Assembly: GCF_042186555.1 (NCBI RefSeq)
Contig: NC_133328.1
Span: 329,896,539-329,960,538, forward strand
Length of the DNA: 64,000 nucleotides
Reading direction: 5' to 3'
From: Aquarana catesbeiana
Taxonomy: Eukaryota; Chordata; Amphibia; Anura; Ranidae
The notes under the pieces were generated by a model. It saw only the letters and a program-made list of their open reading frames with translations, was not told where the DNA came from and did not search any database. Made by a program: the position numbers and the translations under genes. The stretch's first letter is position 1, and each line of letters opens with the position of its first letter. Of this stretch, positions 1 to 12,180 are shown piece by piece.

Positions 1-902
1 GCAGTCAGTTCTTGAGACTGCATAGGAACTGTACCGATACAGATATGTTCATTGCGCAAGCAGGTGTCTTGAAACAAAGATTCCTGGATAAGGGATATGA
101 CAATGCTGCCTTAGACGTTGAACTTCAGAGAGTTATTAATACAGATAGAAACTCCCTTCTTGCAACTAAACCAGAGAGAGAACCAGATGTCACATACAAA
201 TGGGCCATGCTAACTTCATATTCAATATAGCATAAGCAAATTAAGAACATCATGAAGAAGCATTGGGAGGTCCTCAGACAAGCCAACATTTTAGGGAAGA
301 TGCTACCCGAACAGGCCAAAATTATCTTTAAAGGAGCACCATCCCTACAGGGCCATGTAGCACCCAATGTTGTCAACCCTCCAGTGCGTCCTTCCTTCTT
401 CCATGACTGGACGGGTTTTTTCCCCTGCAGGAAGTGTGTCGTCTGCCAACATAACACATTAGAAGGATGCAAATTGACAGAGTTTACATCTACTGTCACA
501 GGAAGGAGATATACCATTAAACCCTTCTGTACATGTAACTCTAGATACGTAGTATATTTAATTGTTTGCCCATGCGGCAAACAATATGTTGGCCGAACAA
601 CTAGAACCTTTACTATAAGAGTGGGGGAACACATTAGTCTTATTAAAAGTAGGGACTCGAAACATAGTGTACCTAGACACTATAAAGAATTCCACAACAG
701 CAGTCCAATAGGTTCACAATTTTTAGTAATTGACAAATACACTCCACCTTGGAGGGGGGGCACCATGACCAGAGGCGTTTCTCGTCTTGAAACGTTCTGG
801 ATACACGCACTACAGTCCCTCTGTCCCACAATTTCCCCTTTGTCTTGTCATTCAGGACAACATATGCACACTTTTTGCATCCACACATTAAGGTTTTTGT
901 AA
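1..902 (+). pseudogene. Penelope-like element ORF, 3' part (linker + GIY-YIG endonuclease)
   Basis: This is the C-terminal portion of a PLE reverse transcriptase polyprotein; the RT itself lies before the window. One reading frame runs from the left edge to a stop at 900-902, with a single in-frame TAG at 228-230. It begins with the RT-to-endonuclease linker. A cysteine cluster follows (CRKCVVC, near 430-450). The GIY-YIG nuclease comes next, with YVVYLIVC as the GIY strand, QYVGRTT as the YIG strand, a downstream R..GEH and a glutamate in RLETFW. In PLEs this nuclease nicks the target for reverse transcription. The last ~40 codons differ from the usual C-terminus, and the final 35 nt belong to the repeated terminal region (867 onward). 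The internal stop and missing RT make it non-functional. Confidence 0.85.
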
Positions 903-1617
903 TACTATGGGACGTCTATTGACATTCCCTTTTCACTTTTATTTTGGATTAATCACCATCTTCTTATTTCTTTAGATTGATTTGTGCACCGCTGTTTCTC
1001 TTTAACATCTTCAAAACGGGGAGATATGAGAGAATCATTTCCAATACATGGAGGTCCTGGGGGCGGCCCCATCGACTTCTGTCAAATATGCCCGCCCACC
1101 GGCATAACTTTGTGTGTTGACATGGCAACACGTTATGTCATTCTCAGTGGCCTGTTGTAACGCCAGGCTAATGGTGACGACATCACGCTTAGCCAACCAC
1201 TATACAGAGACGTGACACGCGAAGGATGGTGGCTCTGCTTCTGCACTCCACACTATGGGAAGTGCACGGCTGACCATGACGTTACAAACAACACTCGGGT
1301 TATGTAGCTTTTTTGCGCAATGTCTGCCGTCTCACATCTCATAGGATGAACCCAGAACTTGCCGTTTTTTAGAGACGGATAGTCCCCCTTCTATTTATTC
1401 GTTTTTTACAAGAGGTGTTTCACTGGAATAACACATATAATGTAGCAAAATGATATATATGTTGTAATTCATTATTAACATTAAGGTGCTGGAACGCACA
1501 GCAACAAATAACAAAGAGGCTTGGAACGCACGTGGGTCCTCCATCTTGGCTGTACCCGGAAGTGCAATAAGAAAATTGGCACGAGGTGGATTCTCATCAA
1601 GGGGGTCACAGTACCTT

Positions 1618-1623
1618 TATAAA
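1618..1623 (+). promoter_or_regulatory. TATA-like box ahead of hammerhead motif (copy A)
   Basis: TATAAA lies 8 nt before stem I of the hammerhead-like motif, and the same arrangement is kept in copy B at 12459-12464. Its position inside a PLE terminal repeat fits an internal promoter. No transcription data are available. Confidence 0.4.
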
Positions 1624-1630
1624 GGAGTAT

Positions 1631-1699
1631 GGCAGCAGTGGTTGAGATGAAGATGAAGGCTAGTGAGACAAAACGCGTCGGTAGACTCCACTGCCTGCC
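1631..1699 (+). ncRNA. Hammerhead-like ribozyme motif, copy A (degenerate)
   Basis: Outer stem I is formed by GGCAGCAGTGG (1631-1641) and CCACTGCCTGCC (1688-1699). Between them are GATGAAG, a short stem-loop (GGCT AGTG AGAC), AAAAC and GCGTC, in hammerhead order: CUGANGA, stem II, GAAA, minimal stem III, then the NUH cleavage site. The core differs from consensus (GAAA reads AAAA and the CU of CUGANGA is lost), so this copy is probably inactive. Hammerheads in PLE pseudo-LTRs are established knowledge. Confidence 0.55.
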
Positions 1700-1968
1700 A
1701 TAATTTTATATTAAGTGCTTTTTTACTACAAAAAATGTAAGTGTTTTACCTTTTTTAATAAATTTTCTTTATAACGGAATTATGCTATGTGGCCCTTTTT
1801 CTATTCTTTATAGGCTATTCTCCTGAGACGGGCTACTACTTAGAAGAGTTCCTTTAGGGGGCGTGGCTTGCCTTGAGAGAAGATGGCTGCTTGATCACTT
1901 GGCTCCCTCTCACCACAGCCTAAATTCTACAACTACTGGGGTCTACAGCTTCCATCCAACCCCCAATA

Positions 1969-3108
1969 ATGGGAACTTCATCTCGTGGATCATCACACAG
2001 CAGATCCCGTTCCCCGAGAGAAATCGCCAATCGTGTGAGCCACACGATACCGGAGATCTTCCGGACACAGCGCCCAACAATGGCGACCTCCCTGCCTGCC
2101 TCATCCTCCTCGCAGTCCCATACCGAGATCATCCTTACCCCCACCGATCCTGGCATCAGCCCGCAGGCACCTACTCTGCCCTCTCAACGCCAACCAAGCC
2201 TGCAAGACCTACAAGCGGTGGCAGCGGACATTAAAGACACACTGTTCTCAGCCATTACTGATCTACGCCACAAATTGCAGGCCATCACAGGCCGCATACA
2301 GCGCGTGGAGGACAACGCAGCACGGCAACAGACAACAGTGACAAAGGTCCAGTACAAAACCGACCTCCACACCATGCAGCTGAGAGATCTTCAGCGCCAC
2401 GTTGAAAATCTTGACAACCGCGGTCGCAGACACAACCTGAGGGTAAGGGGGATACCTGAATCGGTGGAACAAGATGACATCTCCCTGGTAGTGACAGGTC
2501 TCTATAATCGTTTATTACACCGACTGGAACAAACACCGATCACCATGGATCGTATCCACAGAGCGCTTCGCCCCAAAGGCAGGGACACTGACCCCCCTCG
2601 TGACATCATTTGCTTCGTGAACGACTTCTCCATTAAAGAAGAGATCCTTCACAAAGCCCGCGAAAAATCCAATCTGGAATATAATGGCAGTCCCATCCAC
2701 ATCTATCAAGACCTCTCAGCTATCACGCTACGTCACCGCAAAGACCTGCGCCCTCTACTGGACGTATTGAGAACAAGAGGAATCAGGTATCGTTGGAATT
2801 TTCCCTTCGGCCTCTCCGCCTCATCTCAGGGCCGCTCAGCTCTTCTAAGGGTCCCGGAGGATCTACACAATTTCTGCCGTACGCTGGACATACCCTACAC
2901 ACCAGTCCCGAACTGGTACGCTGAATTCACCCCACAATCCCCCATCCGCAGTCCTTCAATGGAAGAACCGATGGACGCGCACAACACCAGCTTCCGCAGA
3001 AGATGTTCACCGTCCGCCAACAGATCCGGCCCCCCTCCTGGAACACATTATCAGCCATCCAGCCCCATGTCAGCTCCCCTTCCTCGCAGAGCACGGCGAG
3101 ACCACTGA
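1969..3108 (+). CDS. L1 ORF1 protein (RNA-binding, transposase_22 type)
   Basis: The 379-codon frame is uninterrupted and starts at ATG 1969. L1 ORF1p is a trimeric nucleic-acid chaperone that packages the element RNA in cytoplasmic particles. The N-terminal ~75 residues are Ser/Pro/Thr-rich and disordered. A helical, coiled-coil-like segment follows (about 75-145). The RRM-like domain opens at RRHNLRVRGIPESV, and the C-terminal domain includes RALRPKG, PPRDIICFV and the RYRWNFPFGL stretch. The tail is Pro/Ser/Arg-rich. Although ORF1 is intact here, the partner ORF2 is broken by stops. An ATG in another frame at 1863 opens a short overlapping frame that has no family resemblance and is ignored. 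Confidence 0.9.
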   Translation: MGTSSRGSSHSRSRSPREIANRVSHTIPEIFRTQRPTMATSLPASSSSQSHTEIILTPTDPGISPQAPTLPSQRQPSLQDLQAVAADIKDTLFSAITDLRHKLQAITGRIQRVEDNAARQQTTVTKVQYKTDLHTMQLRDLQRHVENLDNRGRRHNLRVRGIPESVEQDDISLVVTGLYNRLLHRLEQTPITMDRIHRALRPKGRDTDPPRDIICFVNDFSIKEEILHKAREKSNLEYNGSPIHIYQDLSAITLRHRKDLRPLLDVLRTRGIRYRWNFPFGLSASSQGRSALLRVPEDLHNFCRTLDIPYTPVPNWYAEFTPQSPIRSPSMEEPMDAHNTSFRRRCSPSANRSGPPPGTHYQPSSPMSAPLPRRARRDH

Positions 3109-5119
3109 CAACTCAGTTTACCATGTAAGTAACCATCAGGAAACCGCAGCTACCTTCTTACTCCAGACTCATCCGCATGTACCCTCCACATCAGACGAAC
3201 TTTACATTCCCCTGACGATTCCTTTCCTGAAACACACCGAAGAAGACACAGGAAATCTGATTCTTTGATGGACTCCTCCTGACACCCTTGCAGTGCCAGC
3301 TGACACACGGATCACTCTGACTCTTCCACCGTGCCATCTAACTTTAAAGACTTATGAACAACAACATGTGACAGACTAGATATATTCTGCCCTGCTCAGC
3401 AACCCCGCTACATCACGGAAGCTCGGCTTCACTACACCCTCGACCAGAAACTCTCACGCCACATCATCATACCCCCCTAAACGGGGCACCGAAGAAGACG
3501 ACATCCCCTGACCAATGCCGATGTCACTCTCCTACTTCCTTGCTAAACCCCCAATGCTATAGGTAATATTTGTGACACCTTTTTAAGACATGTCATACAC
3601 TGCAACGCACACTGTTATCCACCCAAGTTAGGACACCAAACACAGTCTAACACCTAATACAGTGCTCAAAGACATGGGTTTTAATAATGCCTTAACATAT
3701 AGAGCCAAACTGCCCGAAGCTACTAGCATCATGTACACCTCCGAAGTACTTTGGAGCTATACATGCATTATAATGCTCCCAAGGGCCTCACACCACATCA
3801 CCACACATAGATAATTGGGAAACAAACAGCAGTGATTACGTGATGGCTTGCCAATATATTCATTACACTGACACCCTCGGACAACTGGGGGCACAGGCAC
3901 TGTTGCTCTCACACATAGCTCTACTGTTCACCTCAAAACACCTCCTTGGATACGCGGGGAACCAATCACGGAGGCTCTCAAGCGCACGCTTACAAATCAC
4001 ACTGAGATTACCTTTATGGGCTACCGAGACATACGACGTGAACGCTCCACTACACCCACACACTGCCCGCATCGATACTTCCCCAACGAGGGGTTGGAAA
4101 CAGAGAAAAATGGGCTCTAATGCATCCACACCCTGATCACATCAACTCACAACACACAGGCTGATAGACATAGCGGCCTCACCACATTCACACGCAGAGT
4201 ACATCACAATATCGCACACTGACAACTAAATTTGCCAATACAGTCGTCCCCTGGAGCTCACACGTTGATTACATCTATACTCCCCAGCAAGACCACAGAG
4301 CACAACCGCTGACAAGCTCCACAGTTTGTACAACTCCTAGTTACAACAGTTATTATTTTGTTCTGGTTGACACCCCTTTCTTTATTGTTCAAGTTGTTAT
4401 AGAAAGTTTGCATCATAAGACCTTTCACAGAGCATAGGAGCAGATGCTAATGTGTTATTGTTGTACCACTTCAATGAAACTACATTTACAATCATTATAG
4501 ACGGAAATACTACGGAGTCCTCTTTAGGTATATTCCTCTCGGTACACTCTCAAATGGCTTTCCCAGTTAATCGGACCGTAAGTCATTCTATATAACACAC
4601 CTCCCTAAACAAATTTTGAGGCCCTTGACAAGCGGAAGATTCCATCTGTTGCCAGCACCTCACTGCTTACTCCCATACTTTATAACAAACCTCTCAATCC
4701 ACCCCTCCCACATCTAAGTCCTTCAACATACTACCCCATCCACACCCCCAGCATCACTTCCGAAGGCTGCTGGTGAGATGGACCTCATTGGTCATTCATA
4801 TTTACTACCCTTTCCACACATAACCAAATTTATCTCAAGTACCGAACCAACCCCCACATAGTGGGTACCCATCACTCATCTGAACCATACACTCCAACAC
4901 CAAACTATTTCCACTAAATTTTTCCGGCATATACAATTCTGTGGTACCGAACACCGAAGTAGGTGATCAAACTACCACATAGTGCCGGTTCCTCTAACCC
5001 TTCCCTTCCCCTCTCGACACTCCTTCCCCCACCCCACTGATCCTACTTGACACCTCTTTCTACCCTACCCTACAACCTGCCACAGCCCAAATCACAACAC
5101 ACATACCCATAAATTCACC
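3109..5119 (+). other. L1 copy 1 inter-ORF region, non-coding
   Basis: This 2.0-kb spacer between ORF1 and ORF2 is C/A-rich on the plus strand. No frame in it resembles a known domain; the longest frames (near 3840-4136) look like chance. There is no internal target duplication to suggest a later insertion, so the spacer appears to belong to the element. Confidence 0.6.
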
Positions 5120-8100
5120 ATGGTTCCTAAAGCTAGCAACACGCAGAAACCCGTGCTCAAAATTGTCTCGCTCAATGTAAAGGGACTCAACACCCCAGAA
5201 AAAAGATCTAAACTCCTCCTTACCATGCAAAGACTTAACGCCAGCATCATAATGTTACAGGAAACACATTTCCGCTCTGACAACACCCCTAAACTTTTCA
5301 ACGCCCATTTTCCAACCGCAATACATGCTACCAACCCCCAACATAAAACAAAAGGGGTATCGATCCTTATCACAAAACACTGTCCCTTCAGCATCACTGA
5401 CTCTCTCATTGATGCCGATGGCAGATATCTCTTCCTAAAAGGCTCGATTCAAAACAAAACTATGACACTGGCGAACATATACGCTCCAAACAAAAATCAG
5501 GTACCATTTTTTAGATCAGTCAACACTACGCTAACATCCTTCCAAGAAGGTACTCTTGTACTGGGCGGAGATTTTAATGTTCCCCTGAACCCCATTCAAG
5601 ACACATCCACAGGAACTACAACTATACCATACAAAGCCTTGAAGAATATAAAAACCCTACTGAAACGATTATTACTTCATGATACATGGCGCACCCTAAA
5701 CCCAGACACTAGGGATTAAACCTTTTATTCAGCGCCTCACCATCGATATTCTAGAATAGATTATTTATTCTTGACCCAAAATGATCTACCTCTACTTCAC
5801 CAGGCCTCTATCGAACCCATGACTATATCGGACCACCATCCCATCTCCATGTCACTACAACTTCCTGACACCACACCACGCTCAAGAATATGAAGGTTAG
5901 ATCCCTCCTTACTCACTGACCCCTCTATCGCAGCAAACGCAGAAGCCACTATAAAACATTTCTTTCTAGAAAACAACCCAGATGACACCTCCCCAATTAA
6001 TAATTGGGAAGCTCATAAAAGCGTAATAAGGGGCACCTTCCTAGCAGCAGCGGCCAAAAGAAACAAGGAAAAAAGGAAGGCACACTCAGAATTAATCGAA
6101 AAGATTCGCCACCTTGAAGGGTTACATAAACAATCCCAAGCACTTACTGCCCTGAAAGATTTAATTCAGGCTAGGACAGATCTATTAGACCTATTGGATA
6201 AACAGATACAACGCAAATACATACTCTCCAAAAAGAAATATTATGAATTTGGTAACAAAGCAAGTAAAATGTTGGCCAGAGCACTACAAGTTTCCAAATC
6301 CAATAACACCATACACTACATCACCAACCCCTCAGGACAAAAAATTAACAAAACTCCCGACATCGCACATCAATTTGTACAATATTATAGTAAACTATAC
6401 AACTTAGCCACCCCCCCTCCACCTAAAGACGGCACCACTCGATCCCAACTAATATCTGATTTCTTAAAACGGTATAGCCCAACCCCCATATCGGAATCCA
6501 TAGCGCACGATTTAAACGCCCCACTTACACGTACGGAAGTTGACAATGCCCTCAAACAAATGAAAACAGGTAAAAGCCCTGGCCCAGACGGCCTAACCGC
6601 CGGTTACTACAAAACGTACTCAGAAATACTTACCCCTGCCTTTTTAAAAGCCTTCAATTCCTTCGCACATCCGGTCGACCCCCCACGAGACCTTCTAACA
6701 GCCCATATAGCAGTAATTCCTAAACCGGGCAAAGACCAATCCTTAGTTACAAACTACAGGCCCATCTCATTGCTCAACGTTGATCTCAAATGGTACGCCA
6801 AAACCCTAGCGAACAGACTTCTACCCCTGATCCCCCACCTTGTTGGTCTTGACCAGGTGGGCTTTGTCCCCGGTAGGGAAGCGAGGGATAATACCCTAAA
6901 AGCAATTAACATCCACCACTGGCTCACGACCACCAGGAATAAGGGATTTATGCTTTCCCTGGACGCGGAGAAGGCATTCGACAGAGTGGCATGGGACTAC
7001 ATGAGAGAAACCCTCAAAGCCATAGGACTCCCACAAACAATGTTAAACTACATTTCAGCACTATACTCTAGTCCTACTGCAAAAGTCCAAGTTAATGGCC
7101 ACCTGTCGAATGCCTTCCCCGTGTCAAATGGAACCCGCCAGGGCTGCCCACTTTCCCCTTTAATCTTCATTCTCTCCCTGGAACCTCTCCTTAGACGTCT
7201 TAGAGACAACCCAGACATTAAAGGTATCTAAATCAAACACCACACGTATAAATTAGCCGCATTTGCTGACGACATTCTTCTATTCCTCACAGACCCTCTC
7301 ACCTCAATTCCAAACTTACTTAAAGACTTCCAAACTTTCAATGCCCTCTCAAATCTCCAAATCAATTTCTCAAAATCGAATGCCCTGAATATCTCCCTAC
7401 CCGCAGAAATCTGTCAACAATGCCAATGCAACTTTCCTTTCACTTGGAACAAGCAAGCAATCCCATACTTAGGCATCCAATTACTTTCTTCACTAGCTGA
7501 TTTGTATACTCTAAACTACGCCACTCTCCTTCGAACAATACAAACAGACCTTAATAAACGGTCCTCGGGACAGTTCTCCTGGTTCGGCAGGGCCGCTATC
7601 GTAAAAATGAATATCTTACCCAGAATCTTATATCTTTTACAAACTATCCCAATTAAACTACCACCCAAATTCTTCTCTACATTCCGAACTGCATGCACAG
7701 CCTTCATATGGGGTAAATTACGCCCGAGAGTTAGCTTCGCGAGACTCACGGCACCCAAACTCTTAGGAGCCATAGGTCTACCAGACATACGCAAATATCA
7801 ACAAGCGTGCCACCTAGCTAGGATCGTTGATTGGAACGTACATCCCGGACAGAAGGACTGGATCCAACTTGAACAGTCACTATCGAATGTGCCCATTCAA
7901 CATCTCCCATGGATAGACCCCTCCTTTCTACCCCCTGAATATGCTCAACATCCACTTATTCACCCTACACTGCTCTCATTCCGCACTGCATGTAGTACCA
8001 ATAACATCTCCTCAGTTAAAGGTCCGATGACACCTTTACGATTGAACCCTAAATTCATTCCAGGTATGCACTCCTCTTTTTTAACAGACCTATGGCCCCA

Positions 8101-8959
8101 CCAAATTGCTAGAGCCAAACATTTCTTTGTCGGGAATCGCCTTCTTTCACTAACCGAGCTGGCCTCTCAATCGGGGGCAAACTCCTTTCCCTTTTGGACG
8201 TACATCCAAATCAGAAACTTCTTTATCAAACCCAAACCTACTCCAGACTGGTCTAGACTCACGACCCCATTTGAAAATCTCTGTTTAAGTGACAGACCCC
8301 TTACACATCTCATTTCGCAAACATACAACCTCTTATTCAACGACTAAACCCTTAAAAAACACTGGAACATCAGACAGTGGGAACGAGATCTATCCAGAAG
8401 CTTGAGTGACCAAGAGTGGTCTAACATTAACTCCCTGATCCACAAGGGTTCGATGAACGTGCAAGTCCAAGAAAACGCCTATAAAGTATTTTCCAGATGG
8501 TATAGGACCCCACTTCTGCTACACCGTTTCAACCCACAAATACCCCAGACCTGCTGGAGATGTGATTCGGAAGCAGGCTCATTTCTCCATATCTGGTGGT
8601 CTTGCACCAAAATCCAACCCTTCTGGAAGGAAGTCCAGGCAATGATCACACAAATCACCACATACTCCCTGGACCTAGACCCCACAATGTTTTTACTACA
8701 TCACTCTTCAACGCATATCCCATCTTACCACCGCTCCTTGACCATGCATCTGGTGAACGCAGCAAGAATGTGTATACCCCCCAAATGGCGCTCCTCAGAA
8801 CCGCCTACCATAAAAGAATGGTTCCAACGCATTAACCAAACGAAAGTAATGGAAGATCTCATCCATCACTCAAACGACACACAAGCTAAGTTCACCAGAA
8901 CCTGGTCATGTTGGATACACTTTACTACAACGGCTGACTACAAAAAATACATAGTCTGA
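5120..8959 (+). pseudogene. L1 ORF2 (APE endonuclease + reverse transcriptase), four nonsense codons
   Basis: A single frame of 1279 codons runs from ATG 5120 to TGA 8957-8959 with no frameshift. It is interrupted only by in-frame stops at 5717-5719 (TAA), 5891-5893 (TGA, where the family has Trp), 7229-7231 (TAA) and 8345-8347 (TAA). The APE-type endonuclease comes first (LKIVSLNVKGLN, QETHF, GGDFN, SRIDYLFL, SDHHPISM). The RT follows with KSPGPDGL, YRPISLLN, GFVPGRE, SLDAEKAFDRV, GTRQGCPLSPL and the catalytic FADD at residues 715-718. The C-terminal part has CWRC and an HIWW-type segment typical of L1 cysteine-rich tails. ORF2p nicks DNA and copies RNA at the target, but this copy cannot do so. 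Confidence 0.92.
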
Positions 8960-9485
8960 ATGACTACACCGGGCTGTGGCAGGTCACAAACAACACCCTG
9001 TTCTCCCCTCCCAACCTCCATACTACCCCTCCCCCCCCCCAGCTTATCTCTCCTGTTTCCTATCTGCGACCCACCCTTTTCATCTCACATCATCAGTACA
9101 TGCCATCATCTATGCTTAACTCAGGATATGATTCCAAAACATCCTATTCCAAAATCCTTACTCTCCTAATCGTGCAATGAAAATTTATTAAATAAATAAA
9201 ATGTTTTTCTGTAAATGAATAGTTTATTATAGGATTTCAGATTGTACCTTGACCACTCCATGGGATTGTACACAAAGAAACAGTATCGTTTATATGCTTC
9301 TTATGGTGATCGTTAATAGATACCTTTGTTGTCTAAACCCTACAATCAAAGCGGCTGCGCCCGCATTACTACATTTGCATGTGAATTCCACTCATTGCAT
9401 GTTTCTTACTTCCTATTGCTTACTATACATGTCAATCTCTGTTTGAAATTTTCAATAAAAATTTGATTTAAAAAAAAAAAAAAAA
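8960..9485 (+). other. L1 copy 1 3' UTR, poly(A) signal and tail
   Basis: This is the 3' untranslated region after ORF2. It contains a pyrimidine-rich stretch (about 8995-9050), an AATAAA signal at 9454-9459 and a terminal A-run into the target duplication. No coding frame is supported. Confidence 0.8.
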
Positions 9486-9737
9486 AGAAGAGTTCCTTTA
9501 AAGTTCTGGATGTTTTTGGGATTCCACCGCCATTTGGTCAAAAGATCTTCCTTTATTGCTGGTTGGTAATACAAGCTTCTATGTGGAGGGCCCATCACAT
9601 TCACGTTTCTTTATATTAGCTACTCACGTAGTGAACAGAATCATTTTATTCAATATATTGGACTATGAACACTTCTCTGCACTCAACTGACATTTGAAGA
9701 CCATCAGAGATTATATTATGTACTATGTGAAGTGTTA

Positions 9738-10171
9738 TGCCCCGTACACACGGTCGGACTTTGTTCGGACATTCCAACAACAAAATCCTAGGATTTTTTC
9801 CAACGGCTGTTGGCTCAAACTTGTCTTGCATACACACGGTCACACAAAGTTGTCGGAAAATCCGATCGTTCTAAACGCGGTGACGTAAAACACGTACATT
9901 GGGACTATAAACGGGGCAGTGGCCAATAGCTTTCATCTCTTTATTTATTCTGAGCATGCGTGGCACTTTGTCCGTCGGATTTGTGTACACACGATTGGAA
10001 TTTCCGACAACGGATTTTGTTGTCGGAAAATTTTATAGCAAGCTCTCAAACTTTGTGTGTCGGAAAATCCGATGGAAAATGTGTGATGGAGCCTACACAC
10101 GGTCAGAATTTCTGACAACAAGGTCCTATCACACATTTTCCATCGGAAAATCCGACCGTGTGTATGGGGCA
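9738..10171. mobile_element. PIF/Harbinger-type MITE
   Basis: A 434-bp element has terminal inverted repeats TGCCCCGTACACACGGTCGG and its imperfect complement ending ACCGTGTGTATGGGGCA. It is flanked by TTA (9735-9737) and TAA (10172-10174), consistent with the 3-bp TWA target duplication of PIF/Harbinger transposons. The empty site is preserved at 12928-12930 in PLE copy B. Internally it repeats TCGGAAAATCCGA motifs in both orientations. It encodes nothing and would need a transposase in trans. Confidence 0.85.
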
Positions 10172-10921
10172 TAAGAGAGATCTGTATACCTTGTTTCTTT
10201 CTGTTTTTGGTGTACGCAATATTACAACTATTTGCTCATTGGACATAATAAGCGCTACACTTTATATGCACCAATAGGTGTGAACTGACATGTGGTAGTA
10301 ACAGTTATAACACATCTAAAAACTATAGAAAATATTACTCTGAAAAAATTCATCTCAACTTCATACAAATTGACCAATGGCAAAAATGGATTCATAGTAT
10401 AGTTTGTGAGCATCTTTTTGTTTTGCAGTATCACACTTTTTGCATCCACACATTAAGGTTTTTGTAATACTATGGGACGTCTATTGACATTCCCTTTTCA
10501 CTTTTATTTTGGATTAATCACCATCTTCTTATTTCTTTAGATTGATTTGTGCACCGCTGTTTCTCTTTAACATCTTCAAAACGGGGAGATATGAGAGAAT
10601 CATTTCCAATACACGGAGGTCCTGGGGGCGGCCCCATCGACTTCTGTCAAATATGCCCGCCCACCGGCATAGCTTTGTGTGTTGACATGGCAACACGTTA
10701 TGTCATTCTCAGTGGCCTGTTGTAACGCCAGGCTAATGGTGACGACATCACGCTTAGCCAACCACTATACAGAGACGTGACACGCACGCGAAGGATGGTG
10801 GCTCTGCTTCTGCACTCCACACTATGGGAAGTGCACGGCTGACCATGACGTTACAAACAACACTCGGGTTATGTCACTTTTTTGCGCAATGTCTGCCGTC
10901 TCACATATCTAATAGGATGAA

Positions 10922-12180
10922 GATATGTGTGGGTAGGGGCAAGTGGCGCTACCTATATGGGTACGTATCTGTTATGTATTAGCTATATAGCTCAAAATTA
11001 GTTATGTGCTCTCCTAGTAGTGAATAAGTGTGCTTGGGCAAACCCGTGTAATAAAGTGTATATATGCCCAATGGGATAATTATCCCGTAACAAGAAACCC
11101 GATTTACCACCAAAGTGTATATGTATATACAAATGTGACAGAAATTATCATCAGTACCATTAATTGTAAATAATAAATAAATATGACTGCACACAACTCT
11201 CACCTATTTTATAAAGGATTAACCTTATTTTACAATTTGTTCTTATACTTCCTACAGTGGCTAATATAGAGTCTTTTATTCGTCCACATCCAGTGCCATC
11301 CACTGGTTACATATTGCCACTAAATATCCATTGTGCACAATTAACGTGACCAACCAATCTATATATATATATAAATAAAAATGTGTATATAAAGTGATCC
11401 GTTGTTTCAAAAATATACCAGTTGTAACACAGTTGTAATATATAAAAAATTGTGGATAAAAATCAATATTATGAAAGTTCTATCTTGAAGATATTTCATT
11501 CAAAAAATTCCTGCGTGAAGTGACTGTGGTGATGACAGTTGAAATCCAGTGACTTAGGTGCTCCCCCTCAAGGGTCCCCACTCACCCGCTCCCTGCACCC
11601 CTGCAGGGGTAAAAAGCATCTGGTATCCTCGCTACTTTCTTGGAATCCGATGTAGTTGTCCAATGGGGTTATCCTTAGAGGGCTTCCACTCCAGGTGTAA
11701 CTGTCCTTCAGGTTTAGGCTTTATCCTTTCAGGAGCCGCTGTAAAGATGTGTGTGCGAAGTGGGGGCGGAGTCTAACACCACGCTCTCTCACTCATCGCG
11801 TCCCTGGTTGCTAGGAGACCAGACAGTTCCATTCACTGTCTATGGCTGGCATCGGCGCCGGTGGGTGGGAGAGAGAGCGCAGCCACAGACAGGGCAGTGT
11901 GACCCGGGCGGCTGCTGCAGGACATTGGCCACTGGAGCGGGGAAGAAGGGTGGCCGGGAGAACACAGCCCACGACTGCTGGTGAGAGGCGGGGCCGCGAG
12001 CTGATAGACAGCAGAAATGAAGGGCGGAGCCTGTTACAGAGACCGCCAATCAGGTGCGAGCGCGCGGCGAGAGGGCGTTATCTTACTGCGTCACTGACGG
12101 AGCTTCAGTCTGAGAGTAGCGGAACCATTGGCCTGTTCTCCGTCACGCCCACCTTGATGTCTTCCTAAAGGTACGCCTCC
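10922..12180. mobile_element. Unclassified 1.26-kb insertion with 11-bp target duplication
   Basis: AATAGGATGAA occurs at 10911-10921 and 12181-12191, on either side of sequence that is absent from PLE copy A. The left half is A/T-rich. The right half (11550-12170) is G/C-rich and promoter-like, with CpG-rich stretches. No terminal inverted repeat, poly(A), LTR or convincing protein domain was found. The 11-bp duplication fits target-primed insertion (LINE, SINE or PLE) better than a cut-and-paste transposon. Confidence 0.65.

Larger units (their letters stand above)
1857..9485 (+). mobile_element. Full-length L1 (Tx1-like) retrotransposon, copy 1
   Basis: This is a 7.6-kb non-LTR retrotransposon bounded by the exact 15-bp target duplication AGAAGAGTTCCTTTA (1842-1856 and 9486-9500). 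The uninterrupted target is visible at 12685-12699 in the second PLE repeat. It starts with a GGGGGCGTGGC leader, has ORF1 (1969-3108) and ORF2 (5120-8959), a polyadenylation signal AATAAA at 9454-9459 and a poly(A) tail of about 17 nt. The inter-ORF spacer of 2.0 kb is unusually long for an L1. ORF2 carries four stop codons, so the copy is dead but complete. Confidence 0.93.
867..10431 (+). repeat. PLE terminal repeat (pseudo-LTR), copy A, interrupted
   Basis: The sequence 867-1856, 9501-9737 and 10175-10431, read as one ~1.48-kb unit, matches 10432-13190 in the same order and orientation, with only scattered differences. PLEs are known for such direct pseudo-LTRs arising from tandem copies. 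The copy starts inside the last codons of the endonuclease ORF and includes the 3' untranslated region, a TATA-like motif and a hammerhead-like motif. It is split by a full-length L1 (1857-9485) and a MITE (9738-10171). Confidence 0.8.

Noticed and set aside
125..634. 169-codon minus-strand frame opposite the PLE endonuclease
   Set aside because: Antisense shadow of the GIY-YIG frame; no domain.
11842..12168. Frames in the GC-rich part of the 1.26-kb insertion
   Set aside because: CpG-rich sequence leaves chance frames on both strands; no domain recognised.
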